From the NCBI GenBank assembly GCA_003105035.1, contig PQAL01000017.1:47566-111565 (forward strand): a DNA stretch of 64,000 bases, written 5' to 3'. This stretch comes from Anaerolineales bacterium. Lineage in GTDB: Bacteria; Chloroflexota; Anaerolineae; Anaerolineales; UBA4823. Shown here piece by piece: positions 34,853 through 43,051 of this stretch. How positions within the stretch are numbered: the stretch's first letter is position 1; the number at the start of each line of letters is the position of its first letter. The notes below the pieces were generated by a model, which saw only the letters and a program-made list of their open reading frames with translations, searched no databases and was not told the origin of the DNA. Both the position numbers and the translations under genes were made by a program.

Positions 34853-35770
34853 GTGCCTAAGGTTAAATCGCCCGAAGACTTATCGATTGATGAGCTACGC
34901 CAGCTCATGGTGGAAAAACGCCGAAAAATCCGCATGCAGCACCTTGAGCGTTTCCGTTCCACCGGCCGGGTGGTGCACCTGACCTCTGACATCCAGAGCC
35001 CTTCGCTCGACCACCTGCACACCGAGGCAGAAGCAGAACAGCTTGGAGAAGACCTGGATCAACCCTGGTACAGGCGCATGGGGAAAAATCTGGATCATTT
35101 TCTCCTGGCGATAGAAATTATCGCCGTCGTTGGTCTGTTTTTCATCATCTACAATGGCATTAATATCCTGCGCAACCTGAACACGCAATTCTCTGAAGCT
35201 CTGACACCTCCCACCCTTACTCCGACTCCGCTGATTGTTCCGGTGATTCTCCCTTCGGGGCACACCCCACCAAACTCGAGTAATGGCGCTCAACCGAATG
35301 AGAGTGAAATCCCAGCCCATCTGCTGCCCCTTTACCAGACCATGGCCCAGATCCCTATCCCAACTCCAGGCCCAGAACAGGCAGTGCAGATCCAGATCCC
35401 TGCTATTGAAGTTGATGCACCTGTGGTTCAGGGTGATGGATGGGAACAGTTAAAAAAGGGGGTTGCCCAGCACGCTGGTACGGCTAATCCCGGGCAAATC
35501 GGTAATCTAGTCTTATCGGCGCACAACGATGTGTTCGGAGAGATTTTTCGTGACCTTGACCACCTTCAACCCAGTGATGAGATCATCATTTATACTGCAG
35601 GTCACTCTTTCACCTACGTCATCACCGACGTGCAGATCGTTTCCCCAACTGCAGTTGAGGTGATGGCACCCACGGTTGACCCCACGATCACCTTGATTTC
35701 GTGCTATCCGTACATGGTGGATAATAAAAGAATCGTTGTCCAGGGCAGTTTGCTGAGCGGTGAAGATTAA
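34853..35770 (+). CDS. Class D/E-like sortase with a long cytosolic N-terminus
   Basis: Membrane transpeptidase that covalently attaches proteins to the cell envelope. It has an 80-residue charged N-terminal segment, one helix at about 83-105, a Pro/Thr linker, then a sortase domain (about 165-305). The catalytic triad candidates are His224 in LSAHNDVFGE, Cys284 in TLISCYPYM and Arg in NKRIVVQG. Catalytic residues are all present. The start is GTG 34853 with a TATAAT six bases upstream and no SD. No LPXTG-type tail was seen on proteins in the window, so substrates lie elsewhere. The next gene is a small membrane protein. Confidence 0.87.
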   Translation: MPKVKSPEDLSIDELRQLMVEKRRKIRMQHLERFRSTGRVVHLTSDIQSPSLDHLHTEAEAEQLGEDLDQPWYRRMGKNLDHFLLAIEIIAVVGLFFIIYNGINILRNLNTQFSEALTPPTLTPTPLIVPVILPSGHTPPNSSNGAQPNESEIPAHLLPLYQTMAQIPIPTPGPEQAVQIQIPAIEVDAPVVQGDGWEQLKKGVAQHAGTANPGQIGNLVLSAHNDVFGEIFRDLDHLQPSDEIIIYTAGHSFTYVITDVQIVSPTAVEVMAPTVDPTITLISCYPYMVDNKRIVVQGSLLSGED

Positions 35771-35774
35771 GATA

Positions 35775-35780
35775 TATAAT
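35775..35780 (+). promoter_or_regulatory. -10 box upstream of the small membrane protein
   Basis: TATAAT lies 71 bases before the ATG at 35852. Downstream, GTCAC/GTGAC form a short inverted repeat (35785-35804 region) that could be an operator; this is weak. Confidence 0.3.
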
Positions 35781-35851
35781 ATGGGTCACAAACTTATGGG
35801 TGACTGGTGGACGAGAATGCCATCGCACCTGAGAACTCAATGGAGTGTGTT

Positions 35852-36055
35852 ATGGCAAAAAGAACCAAGCGTCCTATCAACAGAGAGACTAAACCTGGAA
35901 TAGAAAAACCTGTCACCGATCCTCTGACTGCAAGTCGCACCACCAGCTTCAATCCTGATTATCAGTTTGTAATTAAAGACATCCGCCGGGTTGGTATCCT
36001 GGCCGGTTCATTCTTTATTGTTTTGGTGGCGTTAGCACTGATCTTGCACCTCTAA
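35852..36055 (+). CDS. Small single-helix membrane protein, unknown function
   Basis: A 67 aa protein with a basic N-terminus (MAKRTKRPINRETKPG) and one C-terminal helix (GILAGSFFIVLVALALILHL), so tail-anchored with the N-terminus inside. The start is set at 35852 because GGAG lies eight bases upstream; a GTG-initiated frame from 35807 adds 15 residues. I do not recognise a family. It lies between the sortase and two AI-2E-type transporters and could be an accessory subunit of either. Confidence 0.6.
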   Translation: MAKRTKRPINRETKPGIEKPVTDPLTASRTTSFNPDYQFVIKDIRRVGILAGSFFIVLVALALILHL

Positions 36056-36102
36056 TTGGTAGAGGAATAAATAACACGGGATGTGGTGGTGAAGGCGGGG
36101 AA

Positions 36103-37245
36103 ATGGTTCGGCGGAGATGGCCTTACGGGACGAAACTAACGATCAGCCTGCTCTTATTGGCTTTCTTCATCTACCTGCTCTCCCGCTTCCAAGAGATCAT
36201 CGCCCCTATCGTCATTGCGGTGATCATCGCCTATATCCTCAACCCGATGGTTAATGCTATCCAAAACAGGCTTCATCTGCCTCGTGCACTGATCATCCTC
36301 CTTACTTATTTGCTTGCAATAGCCATGCTGGCGATCATCCTGGTAGCGATCATTCCCTGGATGGGCGCGAACATCGAACAGCTACAGATCAACCCCCAAC
36401 AACTCGTCTCCACCATTGAAAATACCCTCGCCCAAGAATATCGTGTGGCAGGCTTCACCATTCACCCTGGTGCCCTTGTGGGGCAGTTAATCGGTGCTTT
36501 GCAAGGACTTATCCAGCCGGTGGTCGGCCAGACTGTTACCCTGGTTAAAAATATCATCACTTCCATCATTTGGATTGTATTTGTGTTCCTGGTCTCTTTT
36601 TACTTAATAAAAGATGGAAGCAAGCTGGGAGAATGGTTTTCATCGCACTTACCACCGGAATATCTGCCTGATTACCGCTGGATTCAATCTGAGGTCAACC
36701 TGATCTGGTCTGCATTCTTCAGAGGTCAGTTGCTCCTCAGCACGATAGTAGCCGCCTTGTTTATCGTCGTTGGTTTGATCATCGGATTACCTTTTGCCAT
36801 CGTGATGGGTATCCTGGCCGGCCTCCTGGAATTCTTTCCTAGCATCGGCCATGGAATCTGGCTGGTCACAGCCTCTTTGTTGGCGTTTTTCCTCGGTTCT
36901 ACCTGGTTACCTTTACCGAATTGGGCATTCACCCTGCTTGTCATCGGCCTGCACCTGATTTTTGAGCAGTTTGATCTGAATTACCTGATCCCTCGCATCG
37001 TCGGTCGGAGGGTGCACCTGCCGCCACTGGTAGTAATCTTGGGGATTGTTGCCGGAGCGTTGGTGGCTGGCGTGATCGGAATCCCATTGGCAGCACCGAC
37101 AATTGCCTCACTGCGTGTGATCGGGCGCTATATTTTTGCGAATCTATTTGACATAGACTGGACCCCGGTCAGCGCAATACAACCGTTGCCTCCGCCCAAG
37201 ACTTATTGGTGGCAACGGACGCAAAAGAGAGAGAAATCACCATGA
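36103..37245 (+). CDS. AI-2E family transporter (PF01594), copy 1
   Basis: Predicted membrane permease of the AI-2 exporter/PerM-like family; about eight helices, with the typical IAPIVIAVIIAYILNPMV start and GIPLAAPTIASLRVIGRYI end. The family includes Na+/H+ antiporters and TqsA, so the name does not prove a signalling role. Start ATG 36103 has GGCGGGG upstream. At 380 aa it is normal. It overlaps the second copy by four bases (ATGA). Confidence 0.83.
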   Translation: MVRRRWPYGTKLTISLLLLAFFIYLLSRFQEIIAPIVIAVIIAYILNPMVNAIQNRLHLPRALIILLTYLLAIAMLAIILVAIIPWMGANIEQLQINPQQLVSTIENTLAQEYRVAGFTIHPGALVGQLIGALQGLIQPVVGQTVTLVKNIITSIIWIVFVFLVSFYLIKDGSKLGEWFSSHLPPEYLPDYRWIQSEVNLIWSAFFRGQLLLSTIVAALFIVVGLIIGLPFAIVMGILAGLLEFFPSIGHGIWLVTASLLAFFLGSTWLPLPNWAFTLLVIGLHLIFEQFDLNYLIPRIVGRRVHLPPLVVILGIVAGALVAGVIGIPLAAPTIASLRVIGRYIFANLFDIDWTPVSAIQPLPPPKTYWWQRTQKREKSP

Positions 37246-38465
37246 GCACACAAAAACCCAACCTCTCTTCACCGAGATGGAGTTCAACCCTCAAGATGGT
37301 CATCGGGCTGGTAATTGCCGCCTTGCTCCTGGCAATGCTCTTTTATTTCCGTTCCATTATTGGCCCATTAATTCTCGCTTTTATCCTGGTATATCTCCTT
37401 CATCCACTTGCCGCGTTGCTTAATACTCACACCAGGCTCTCCTGGCGGGCATCAGTGAATATCATTTATATCCTCCTGTTGATCATTCTGATTGCCGTCT
37501 TCACCCTCACAGGGCTGGCAGCTGTGCAGCAAATCCAAAGCTTGTTCAAGGTGATCGAACGTTTTGTTAATGACCTGCCATCTTTGATTGACAACCTGGG
37601 CACACAGGTGATCATTATCGGACCCTACCGCATCGATTTCAGCCAGTTCACCAACCTGGGCCAATTTGGTGACCAGCTCATCTCCACACTGCAGTCCTTC
37701 CTGGGTCGAGCCGGAACCATTGTCGGAACCCTGGCAACCAAGACTGCCAGTACCATCGGTTGGGGGTTCTTCGTCTTGATCATTTCATACTTTGTCTTAG
37801 CCGATACCGGTAAGGTACCCAATGCACTGGACTATATTGATATTCCCGGCTATTCCGAAGACATTCAAAAGATGACCAGGGCGCTCGAGCGCAGCTGGAA
37901 TACATTTCTCAGGGGTCATATCCTCATAGTCATCATGGTCATATTCAGCTATATGATCCTGCTCTCAATACTAGGTGTTCGTTATGCCATCGCCATAGCC
38001 ATTCTAGCTGGACTGGCGCGCTTTATACCATATGTCGGACCGCTCGTCACTTACATTGTTATGGGATTGGTGACCCTATTTCAGGGTGGAAATTATTTCA
38101 ACTTACAGCCGGTATATTACACAGCCTTATGTATCGGTCTATCGATTTTGCTCGATCAAATCTACGATAACCTGGTTTCACCACGCATCATGGGGAGAAG
38201 CCTGGGTGTTCACCCTGCCGCTGTGCTGGTGGTGGCGATCATTGCCGCCAACCTGATCGGGATCATCGGATTACTCCTCGCAGCACCCGTATTAGCCAGC
38301 CTCACCCTGGTTGGTCGCTATACATTCAATAAAATGCTCGACAGGGACCCATGGGTAGGTTATAAAGAAGGTGAAGAACCAATGGGTTTCAATTGGCCTG
38401 GAAAGTTGTATAAGTCGATCTCTGCTTCATTGAACGCAAGGAAGAAGGAAAAGCCCACTAAATAA
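37242..38465 (+). CDS. AI-2E family transporter (PF01594), copy 2
   Basis: Paralogue of the preceding gene, in the same order of helices (SIIGPLILAFILVYLLHPLA, IIGLLLAAPVLASLTLVGRY). Start ATG 37242 lies on the ATGA overlap and has GAGAGAG upstream; an in-frame earlier start at 37206 is deeper in the first copy. The 407 aa length is normal. Tandem, coupled copies hint at a hetero-oligomer. It converges on dnaA; an imperfect hairpin (38470-38500) lies between. Confidence 0.83.
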   Translation: MSTQKPNLSSPRWSSTLKMVIGLVIAALLLAMLFYFRSIIGPLILAFILVYLLHPLAALLNTHTRLSWRASVNIIYILLLIILIAVFTLTGLAAVQQIQSLFKVIERFVNDLPSLIDNLGTQVIIIGPYRIDFSQFTNLGQFGDQLISTLQSFLGRAGTIVGTLATKTASTIGWGFFVLIISYFVLADTGKVPNALDYIDIPGYSEDIQKMTRALERSWNTFLRGHILIVIMVIFSYMILLSILGVRYAIAIAILAGLARFIPYVGPLVTYIVMGLVTLFQGGNYFNLQPVYYTALCIGLSILLDQIYDNLVSPRIMGRSLGVHPAAVLVVAIIAANLIGIIGLLLAAPVLASLTLVGRYTFNKMLDRDPWVGYKEGEEPMGFNWPGKLYKSISASLNARKKEKPTK

Positions 38466-38469
38466 TGAC

Positions 38470-38500
38470 GGCGTGGCTGATTGAAACAGGCCACACCGCC
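38470..38500. terminator. Bulged hairpin between convergent AI-2E gene and dnaA
   Basis: GGCGTGGC (38470-38477) pairs with GCCACACCGCC (38490-38500) leaving a 3-base bulge. The minus-strand tail is GTCATTATTTAG. A weak bidirectional terminator is the simplest reading. Confidence 0.4.
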
Positions 38501-38526
38501 TGACCAGGGGAAAGTCAACTGGTAAT

Positions 38527-39894
38527 CTAGACCGCTAGTTTAGATTGGCCGTAAATTTGCTCGCGAATATTGATCACCTGCCGTCTGAGCTTGTCATCGC
38601 GCTCAAGGAGGTCCGTGACCTTCTGGCAAGCGTACATGACCGTGGTGTGGTCTCGCCCACCCATCGCTTCACCGATCTTCGGTAAAGAGAAGTTGGCTTC
38701 CTCGCGTAACAAATACATGGCGATCTGCCTGGGGAGTACCACTTCCTGCCTGCGATCCGGACCGATCAGGTTCTCAATCGATACACCGAACGCACCCGCC
38801 ACTTGGCTCATGACCTCTTGAGGTTGAATGGTGCTCGCCTTGGGGAGCAGGTCAACGAGAGCGATATCAACCAAACCAATACTCATCGGTAGATTGCTCA
38901 GTTCATGCAGGGCCAGGACGCGTGTTAAACTGCCTTCAAGCTCGCGAATATTGGATTGCACCCGTCGGGCAATGGTTGCCACAATCTCATCCGGGATATT
39001 TCGCCCCATACGCTCAGATTTTGATCTGAGGATGGCTACACGCGTTTCGAAATCAGGGGGTTGAATATCGGCAGTGAGACCGCACTCGAAGCGTGAGCGT
39101 AAACGCTCTTCAAGCGTCACCATGGCCTTCGGAGGGCGATCAGACGAGATGACGATCTGTTTATCCTGGCCGTGCAGGGTATTAAATGTATGGAAAAATT
39201 CCTCCTGGGTTGATTCCTTGCCGGCAATAAACTGGATGTCATCGATCAATAGCACGTCGATCTGGCGGTATTTCTCACGAAAAGATTGGGTGGTGTGTTG
39301 GCGAATGGCGTTGATCAGGTCATTCGTGAATTCTTCTGAAGTGACGTACAGCACATTCAGTCGGCGCTTCAAGCAATGATTGCCTATGGCGTGTAGCAGG
39401 TGGGTTTTGCCTAAGCCGACTCCCCCATACAGGAACAATGGGTTATAAGCCTGTGCAGGCCTTTCCGCCACGGCCAGAGAAGCGGCGTGCGCCAGGCGAT
39501 TGGAAGATCCGACAATGTAATTTTCAAACGTAAAGCGGCTGAGCAGTGCGATGTTCTTTACTGGCGACGAAATATCATCAGGAGCAAGGGATGCGGCGGG
39601 TTGGTCGCTTTCCATCTCAACCACATCAAGGGAAGGTTGGTCAGACTTTGCCTGCCAGACGACGAAACGCACCTCAACCGTTCGGTTCATGCTTCCGCAC
39701 AACAGGCGTTTGATCTTGCTCGACAACCGGCTTTCCAGCCAATCGCGCGCATAAGTATTCGGCACGCCAATGAAGAAGACATTATCTTCATAGCTGACTA
39801 CAGTGGCATTTTTAACCCAGGTGTCATAAGAAGCCCTGGGCATATCCATTTGTAGCTGGCCTAATACAGCCTGCCATGCTTGCTCAGCCTTCAT
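38527..39894 (-). CDS. dnaA: Chromosomal replication initiator protein DnaA
   Basis: AAA+ ATPase that binds DnaA boxes and opens the origin. Domain I is at the N-terminus (AEQAWQAVLGQLQ), Walker A is GGVGLGKTHLL, Walker B LLIDDIQFIAGKEST, sensor region SDRPPKAM, and domain IV ends with GRDHTTVMYACQKV, the DNA-binding signature. The start is set at 39894, nine bases after AGGAGG; a longer frame to 39912 crosses that SD. At 455 aa it is normal. The neighbours are not dnaN, recF or gyrB, so this is not the usual origin operon. A candidate leader hairpin is at 40008-40040. Confidence 0.96.
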   Translation of the reverse strand: MKAEQAWQAVLGQLQMDMPRASYDTWVKNATVVSYEDNVFFIGVPNTYARDWLESRLSSKIKRLLCGSMNRTVEVRFVVWQAKSDQPSLDVVEMESDQPAASLAPDDISSPVKNIALLSRFTFENYIVGSSNRLAHAASLAVAERPAQAYNPLFLYGGVGLGKTHLLHAIGNHCLKRRLNVLYVTSEEFTNDLINAIRQHTTQSFREKYRQIDVLLIDDIQFIAGKESTQEEFFHTFNTLHGQDKQIVISSDRPPKAMVTLEERLRSRFECGLTADIQPPDFETRVAILRSKSERMGRNIPDEIVATIARRVQSNIRELEGSLTRVLALHELSNLPMSIGLVDIALVDLLPKASTIQPQEVMSQVAGAFGVSIENLIGPDRRQEVVLPRQIAMYLLREEANFSLPKIGEAMGGRDHTTVMYACQKVTDLLERDDKLRRQVINIREQIYGQSKLAV

Positions 39895-40007
39895 GCAACC
39901 CTTCCTCCTCAAGATAAGGATGCAAAAACAGCGAGATGCATATCCCCGACAACGTCATCTACGGGATGAATTGCTACATATTCACCTGCTATTTATATTG
40001 ACGGAAA

Positions 40008-40040
40008 AGCCAGCCGATTATTTCAATATTTAGGCTGGCT
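40008..40040 (-). promoter_or_regulatory. Inverted repeat in the dnaA leader region
   Basis: AGCCAGCC (40008-40015) and GGCTGGCT (40033-40040) are perfect complements with a 17-base loop. On the minus strand the stem is followed by TTTCC, about 110 bases before the dnaA ATG. It may be an attenuator or an operator. Confidence 0.4.
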
Positions 40041-40539
40041 AACCATACAATCGTTAAACTATGATGCTATGATTACTGCCCCATTTTAGCAGAGAAACAA
40101 GGGTGATGACAATGGGTTTATCCTACGGTAACTTTAAAATACTGAATTATTTAAGATTCCCAATCTTAAAACAAACTAATACTTGCTACATCTGTTCGAG
40201 TTCTCAAAAATGACATATATTAATTTTTACACCTGATGATTGGGGAACATCTGTTCTTGCCCCCATATATGGCATTAAAGCGCATAATTTCACACATAAT
40301 CCTATATATAGTGCATCTAAATAATTACGACGATTGGAAAAATCCTGAATCTGCTGGCATTATTCACCAATTTTGGCATGAATTATTCGTTGATTCGAAC
40401 ATTCCGGTCTGTAAATGGCACGTTTCTTTCACAGTTCAGAAAGCGATGAAACCGCGATAAAGCATTGCAGGAAGTGTACCTCAAGCTGGTGATCAAGGTG
40501 TACTTTATATAACTTTCCTACATCCCGTTAATGAGATTC

Positions 40540-40568
40540 TTGCACACCGAGAGTATTCTTCATATTAC
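40540..40568 (+). promoter_or_regulatory. Candidate dnaK promoter
   Basis: TTGCAC (40540-40545), 17-base spacer, TATTAC (40563-40568), then the dnaK SD GGGAGAG and ATG 40622. Each box has four of six consensus bases. No CIRCE repeat is seen. Confidence 0.35.
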
Positions 40569-40621
40569 GAAACATTGATAATGGTGCGTTTTAATGAATA
40601 ACACACCTGGGAGAGTTAGTC

Positions 40622-42544
40622 ATGTCTAAAATTATAGGTATCGATTTGGGAACCACGAATAGCGTTGTTGCTGTAATGGAAGGCGGCGATCCGTCCGTCA
40701 TTACAACCGCGGAAGGCTCGCGCTTGCTTCCTTCCGTGGTTGGATTTAATAAGAATGGTGAACGGCTTGTCGGACAAACTGCCAAACGTCAGGCAGTGAT
40801 CAACCCGGAGAATACCGTCTACTCGATCAAGCGTTTCATGGGCAGACGTTTCGATGAGGTCCAGGCTGAGCTCAAAATGGTGTCTTACCAGGTTGTACAA
40901 GGACCAGCCAATGATGCTCGCGTGCGTATCCCAATGACCAAAACCGATTACACCCCACAGGATATTTCTGCCATGATCCTGGGAAAGCTAAAACAGGATG
41001 CAGAAGCATACCTCGGAGAGCCGGTGAAACAGGCCGTCATCACTGTGCCAGCGTACTTCAATGACAGCCAGCGGCAGGCCACCAAGGATGCAGGCAAGAT
41101 CGCCGGGTTGGAAGTTTTGCGTATCATCAATGAGCCAACTGCAGCCGCATTAGCCTATGGCTTGGATAAAAATGAGAATGAAACGATCCTGGTATTTGAC
41201 CTGGGTGGCGGCACATTTGACGTGTCAGTCCTGGAAGTGGGCGGTGGCGTGATTGAAGTCAGGGCGACCAATGGCGATACCCACCTGGGCGGAGATGATT
41301 GGGATGAACGCATTGTTAATTGGGCAGCTGACCAGTTTACGTCAGAGTCTGGGATCGACCTGCGAAATGATCGCCAGGCCCTTCAAAGGCTGCGTGAAGC
41401 AGCTGAAAAAGCCAAGATTGAGCTATCAAGCGTGGTGGAAACCGAGATCAACCTGCCATACATCACGGCAGATGTCAACGGACCGAAGCACTTGCAGGTG
41501 AAACTGACGCGCTCAAACTTTGAGCAGCTCACTGAAGACCTGGTAGCTCGACTCCGCCAGCCTTTCCAATCTGCTCTCAAGGATGCCAACCTGACCGCTG
41601 GCGAGATTAATGAGGTTGTACTGGTAGGTGGCGCTACCCGCATGCCGATGGTACAAGACCTGGTACGCTCCCTCACCAATAAAGAGCCCCACAAAGGGGT
41701 GAATCCGGATGAGGTGGTAGCAGTAGGTGCGGCAATCCAGGCTGGAGTGCTGTCAGGTGATGTAAAAGACGTGCTCCTTCTGGATGTGACTCCCTTATCC
41801 CTCGGACTGGAAACCCTCGGAGGTGTCATGACCGTGCTGATCGAGCGCAATACCACCATTCCCGTGAAAAAGTCTGAGGTCTTTTCCACCGCAGAAGATA
41901 GCCAGACGGCAGTGGACATCCACATCCTGCAAGGCGAGCGACCGATGGCTGCAGATAACATGAGCCTGGGCCGCTTCCGGCTGGAAGGAATTCCACCTGC
42001 GCCTCGCGGCACGCCCCAGGTGGAGGTGACATTCGACATCGACGCCAATGGGATATTGAATGTGACTGCACACGATAAAGCGACGGGTAAGGAACAGACC
42101 GTCAAGGTCACCGCTTCGACCAACCTGAGCAAGGATGAGATTGAGCGCAAAGTCCGCGAAGCGCGTGAACATGAATCCGATGACCGGCACCAGCGTGAGC
42201 TGATCCAGGCTCGCAACACTGCCGACGGTTTGCTCTACCAGACAGAAAAAGCACTGCGCGAGCTCAAGGATAAAGTGCCCGCCAGCGACCGGCAAAATAT
42301 TGATTCAAAGTTAAATCAGCTGCGTGAAGCAATGAAAGGCAATGACCTTAGTAGGATTAGCCAGCTGACTACTGATGTGCAAAACGCCTTTTATGCCCTC
42401 AGTCAGCAATTGTATGCCTCTCAAAGTACCCCTCAACCTGGCAACGGCAACGGTTCTGACGCTGCACCCGGGGGTAATGGCCAGAAGCCTGGCAACCGGG
42501 ATGGTGAGGGTGAAGTCCTGGAAGGCGAATTCAAGGAAATATAA
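40622..42544 (+). CDS. dnaK: Chaperone DnaK (Hsp70)
   Basis: ATP-driven folding chaperone. The ATPase domain has [19 protein letters not shown], phosphate loop [18 protein letters not shown] and [17 protein letters not shown]. The linker [19 protein letters not shown], substrate domain and helical lid follow. The C-terminal tail is Gly/Asn/Pro-rich and ends with [12 protein letters not shown], the conserved bacterial DnaK end. The 640 aa length is normal. It stands without grpE or dnaJ and ends at a perfect terminator. A 278-codon antisense frame inside it is an artefact. Confidence 0.97.
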   Translation: MSKIIGIDLGTTNSVVAVMEGGDPSVITTAEGSRLLPSVVGFNKNGERLVGQTAKRQAVINPENTVYSIKRFMGRRFDEVQAELKMVSYQVVQGPANDARVRIPMTKTDYTPQDISAMILGKLKQDAEAYLGEPVKQAVITVPAYFNDSQRQATKDAGKIAGLEVLRIINEPTAAALAYGLDKNENETILVFDLGGGTFDVSVLEVGGGVIEVRATNGDTHLGGDDWDERIVNWAADQFTSESGIDLRNDRQALQRLREAAEKAKIELSSVVETEINLPYITADVNGPKHLQVKLTRSNFEQLTEDLVARLRQPFQSALKDANLTAGEINEVVLVGGATRMPMVQDLVRSLTNKEPHKGVNPDEVVAVGAAIQAGVLSGDVKDVLLLDVTPLSLGLETLGGVMTVLIERNTTIPVKKSEVFSTAEDSQTAVDIHILQGERPMAADNMSLGRFRLEGIPPAPRGTPQVEVTFDIDANGILNVTAHDKATGKEQTVKVTASTNLSKDEIERKVREAREHESDDRHQRELIQARNTADGLLYQTEKALRELKDKVPASDRQNIDSKLNQLREAMKGNDLSRISQLTTDVQNAFYALSQQLYASQSTPQPGNGNGSDAAPGGNGQKPGNRDGEGEVLEGEFKEI

Positions 42545-42553
42545 GTCAACCTT

Positions 42554-42592
42554 ACAGGCGGGTGGAACAACCACCCGCCTGTTTTTATTTTT
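42554..42592 (+). terminator. Intrinsic terminator after dnaK
   Basis: A perfect 12-bp stem (42554-42565 with 42571-42582) with an AACAA loop is followed by TTTTATTTTT. It is the clearest plus-strand terminator in the window. Confidence 0.93.
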
Positions 42593-42600
42593 AACGCCTG

Positions 42601-42609
42601 TGATAGAAT
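42601..42609 (+). promoter_or_regulatory. Extended -10 for the small membrane protein
   Basis: TGATAGAAT fits a TGn-extended -10; it ends 10 bases before the ATG at 42620, so the leader would be only a few bases. Confidence 0.3.
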
Positions 42610-42619
42610 TACCTGGATT

Positions 42620-43012
42620 ATGAAAGCAAACCTCTCTCCTCGAGTGGCTAATTTTTTGCCTGCTTCGCTCTTCCTGATGATCATTGGCTGGGGTGGTCTA
42701 ATCCTGCTTGTCACCTCCACCTTGCCGACGGTCGGACCCCGCTGGTTATTTTATTTTCTCAGTGTCCTGGCAATAACCGGAACCGCCTTACCAATCACGG
42801 CTTTCTTGAACCGCCGTTTCCCCAGTACGCCCCCTCCCACCTATTTTGTGGTGGTCAGGCAGGCATTGTGGTTTGCGGTTTATGTCTCCACGCTCATCTG
42901 GCTGCAGATGGGCCGTGTGCTAAACCCAGCTTTAGCCATCTTGCTGGCGATCGGTTTAGGGCTGATCGAATTCTTGCTAAGGTTGAGCGAAAGAAGCCAA
43001 TGGAAAGGTTAA
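42620..43012 (+). CDS. Four-helix membrane protein, unknown function
   Basis: A 130 aa protein that is almost entirely membrane: helices at about 12-33, 42-62, 77-97 and 103-122, with a Pro-rich loop (RRFPSTPPPTYF) between the second and third. No family is recognised. It lies between the dnaK terminator and selA, 39 bases before the latter, so it may share a transcript with selA, the M24 peptidase and tsaD. There is no SD close to the ATG. Confidence 0.6.
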   Translation: MKANLSPRVANFLPASLFLMIIGWGGLILLVTSTLPTVGPRWLFYFLSVLAITGTALPITAFLNRRFPSTPPPTYFVVVRQALWFAVYVSTLIWLQMGRVLNPALAILLAIGLGLIEFLLRLSERSQWKG

Positions 43013-43051
43013 GCCCTGCTCAACGGCGAGTAAATTTACCTTAGCACATTT

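Larger units (their letters stand above)
39895..40621. other. AT-rich 0.7 kb gap between dnaA and dnaK
   Basis: Divergent intergenic region, visibly more AT-rich than its flanks. It contains several small inverted repeats: 40008-40040 (8-bp stem), 40150-40170 (TTTAAGATT, CCC loop, AATCTTAAA) and 40241-40265 (GAACA/TGTTC inside GGGG/CCCC). CATCTGTTC occurs twice (40188 and 40248). A 74-codon frame at 40236-40460 has no recognisable product. No cluster of TTATNCACA boxes is present (only near matches such as TTATTCACC), and no CIRCE element. Confidence 0.6.

Noticed and set aside
40381..40430. tRNA gene on the minus strand near GATTCGAAC
   Set aside because: The T-loop-like string lacks a matching 5-bp stem, and no acceptor or anticodon arm can be folded.
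40236..40460. 74-codon plus-strand frame in the dnaA-dnaK gap
   Set aside because: No SD, no recognisable product and AT-rich random-looking composition; could be a gene remnant but cannot be supported.
39895..40621. Chromosome origin (oriC)
   Set aside because: Only near matches to DnaA boxes, no cluster, and no dnaN/recF/gyrB context. Kept as an open finding only.
40540..40621. CIRCE (HrcA) operator before dnaK
   Set aside because: No TTAGCACTC-N9-GAGTGCTAA or close variant is present.
41383..42219. 278-codon minus-strand frame inside dnaK
   Set aside because: Antisense shadow of dnaK codon bias, well known for this gene; no SD, no recognisable motif, and the plus-strand protein is unambiguous.
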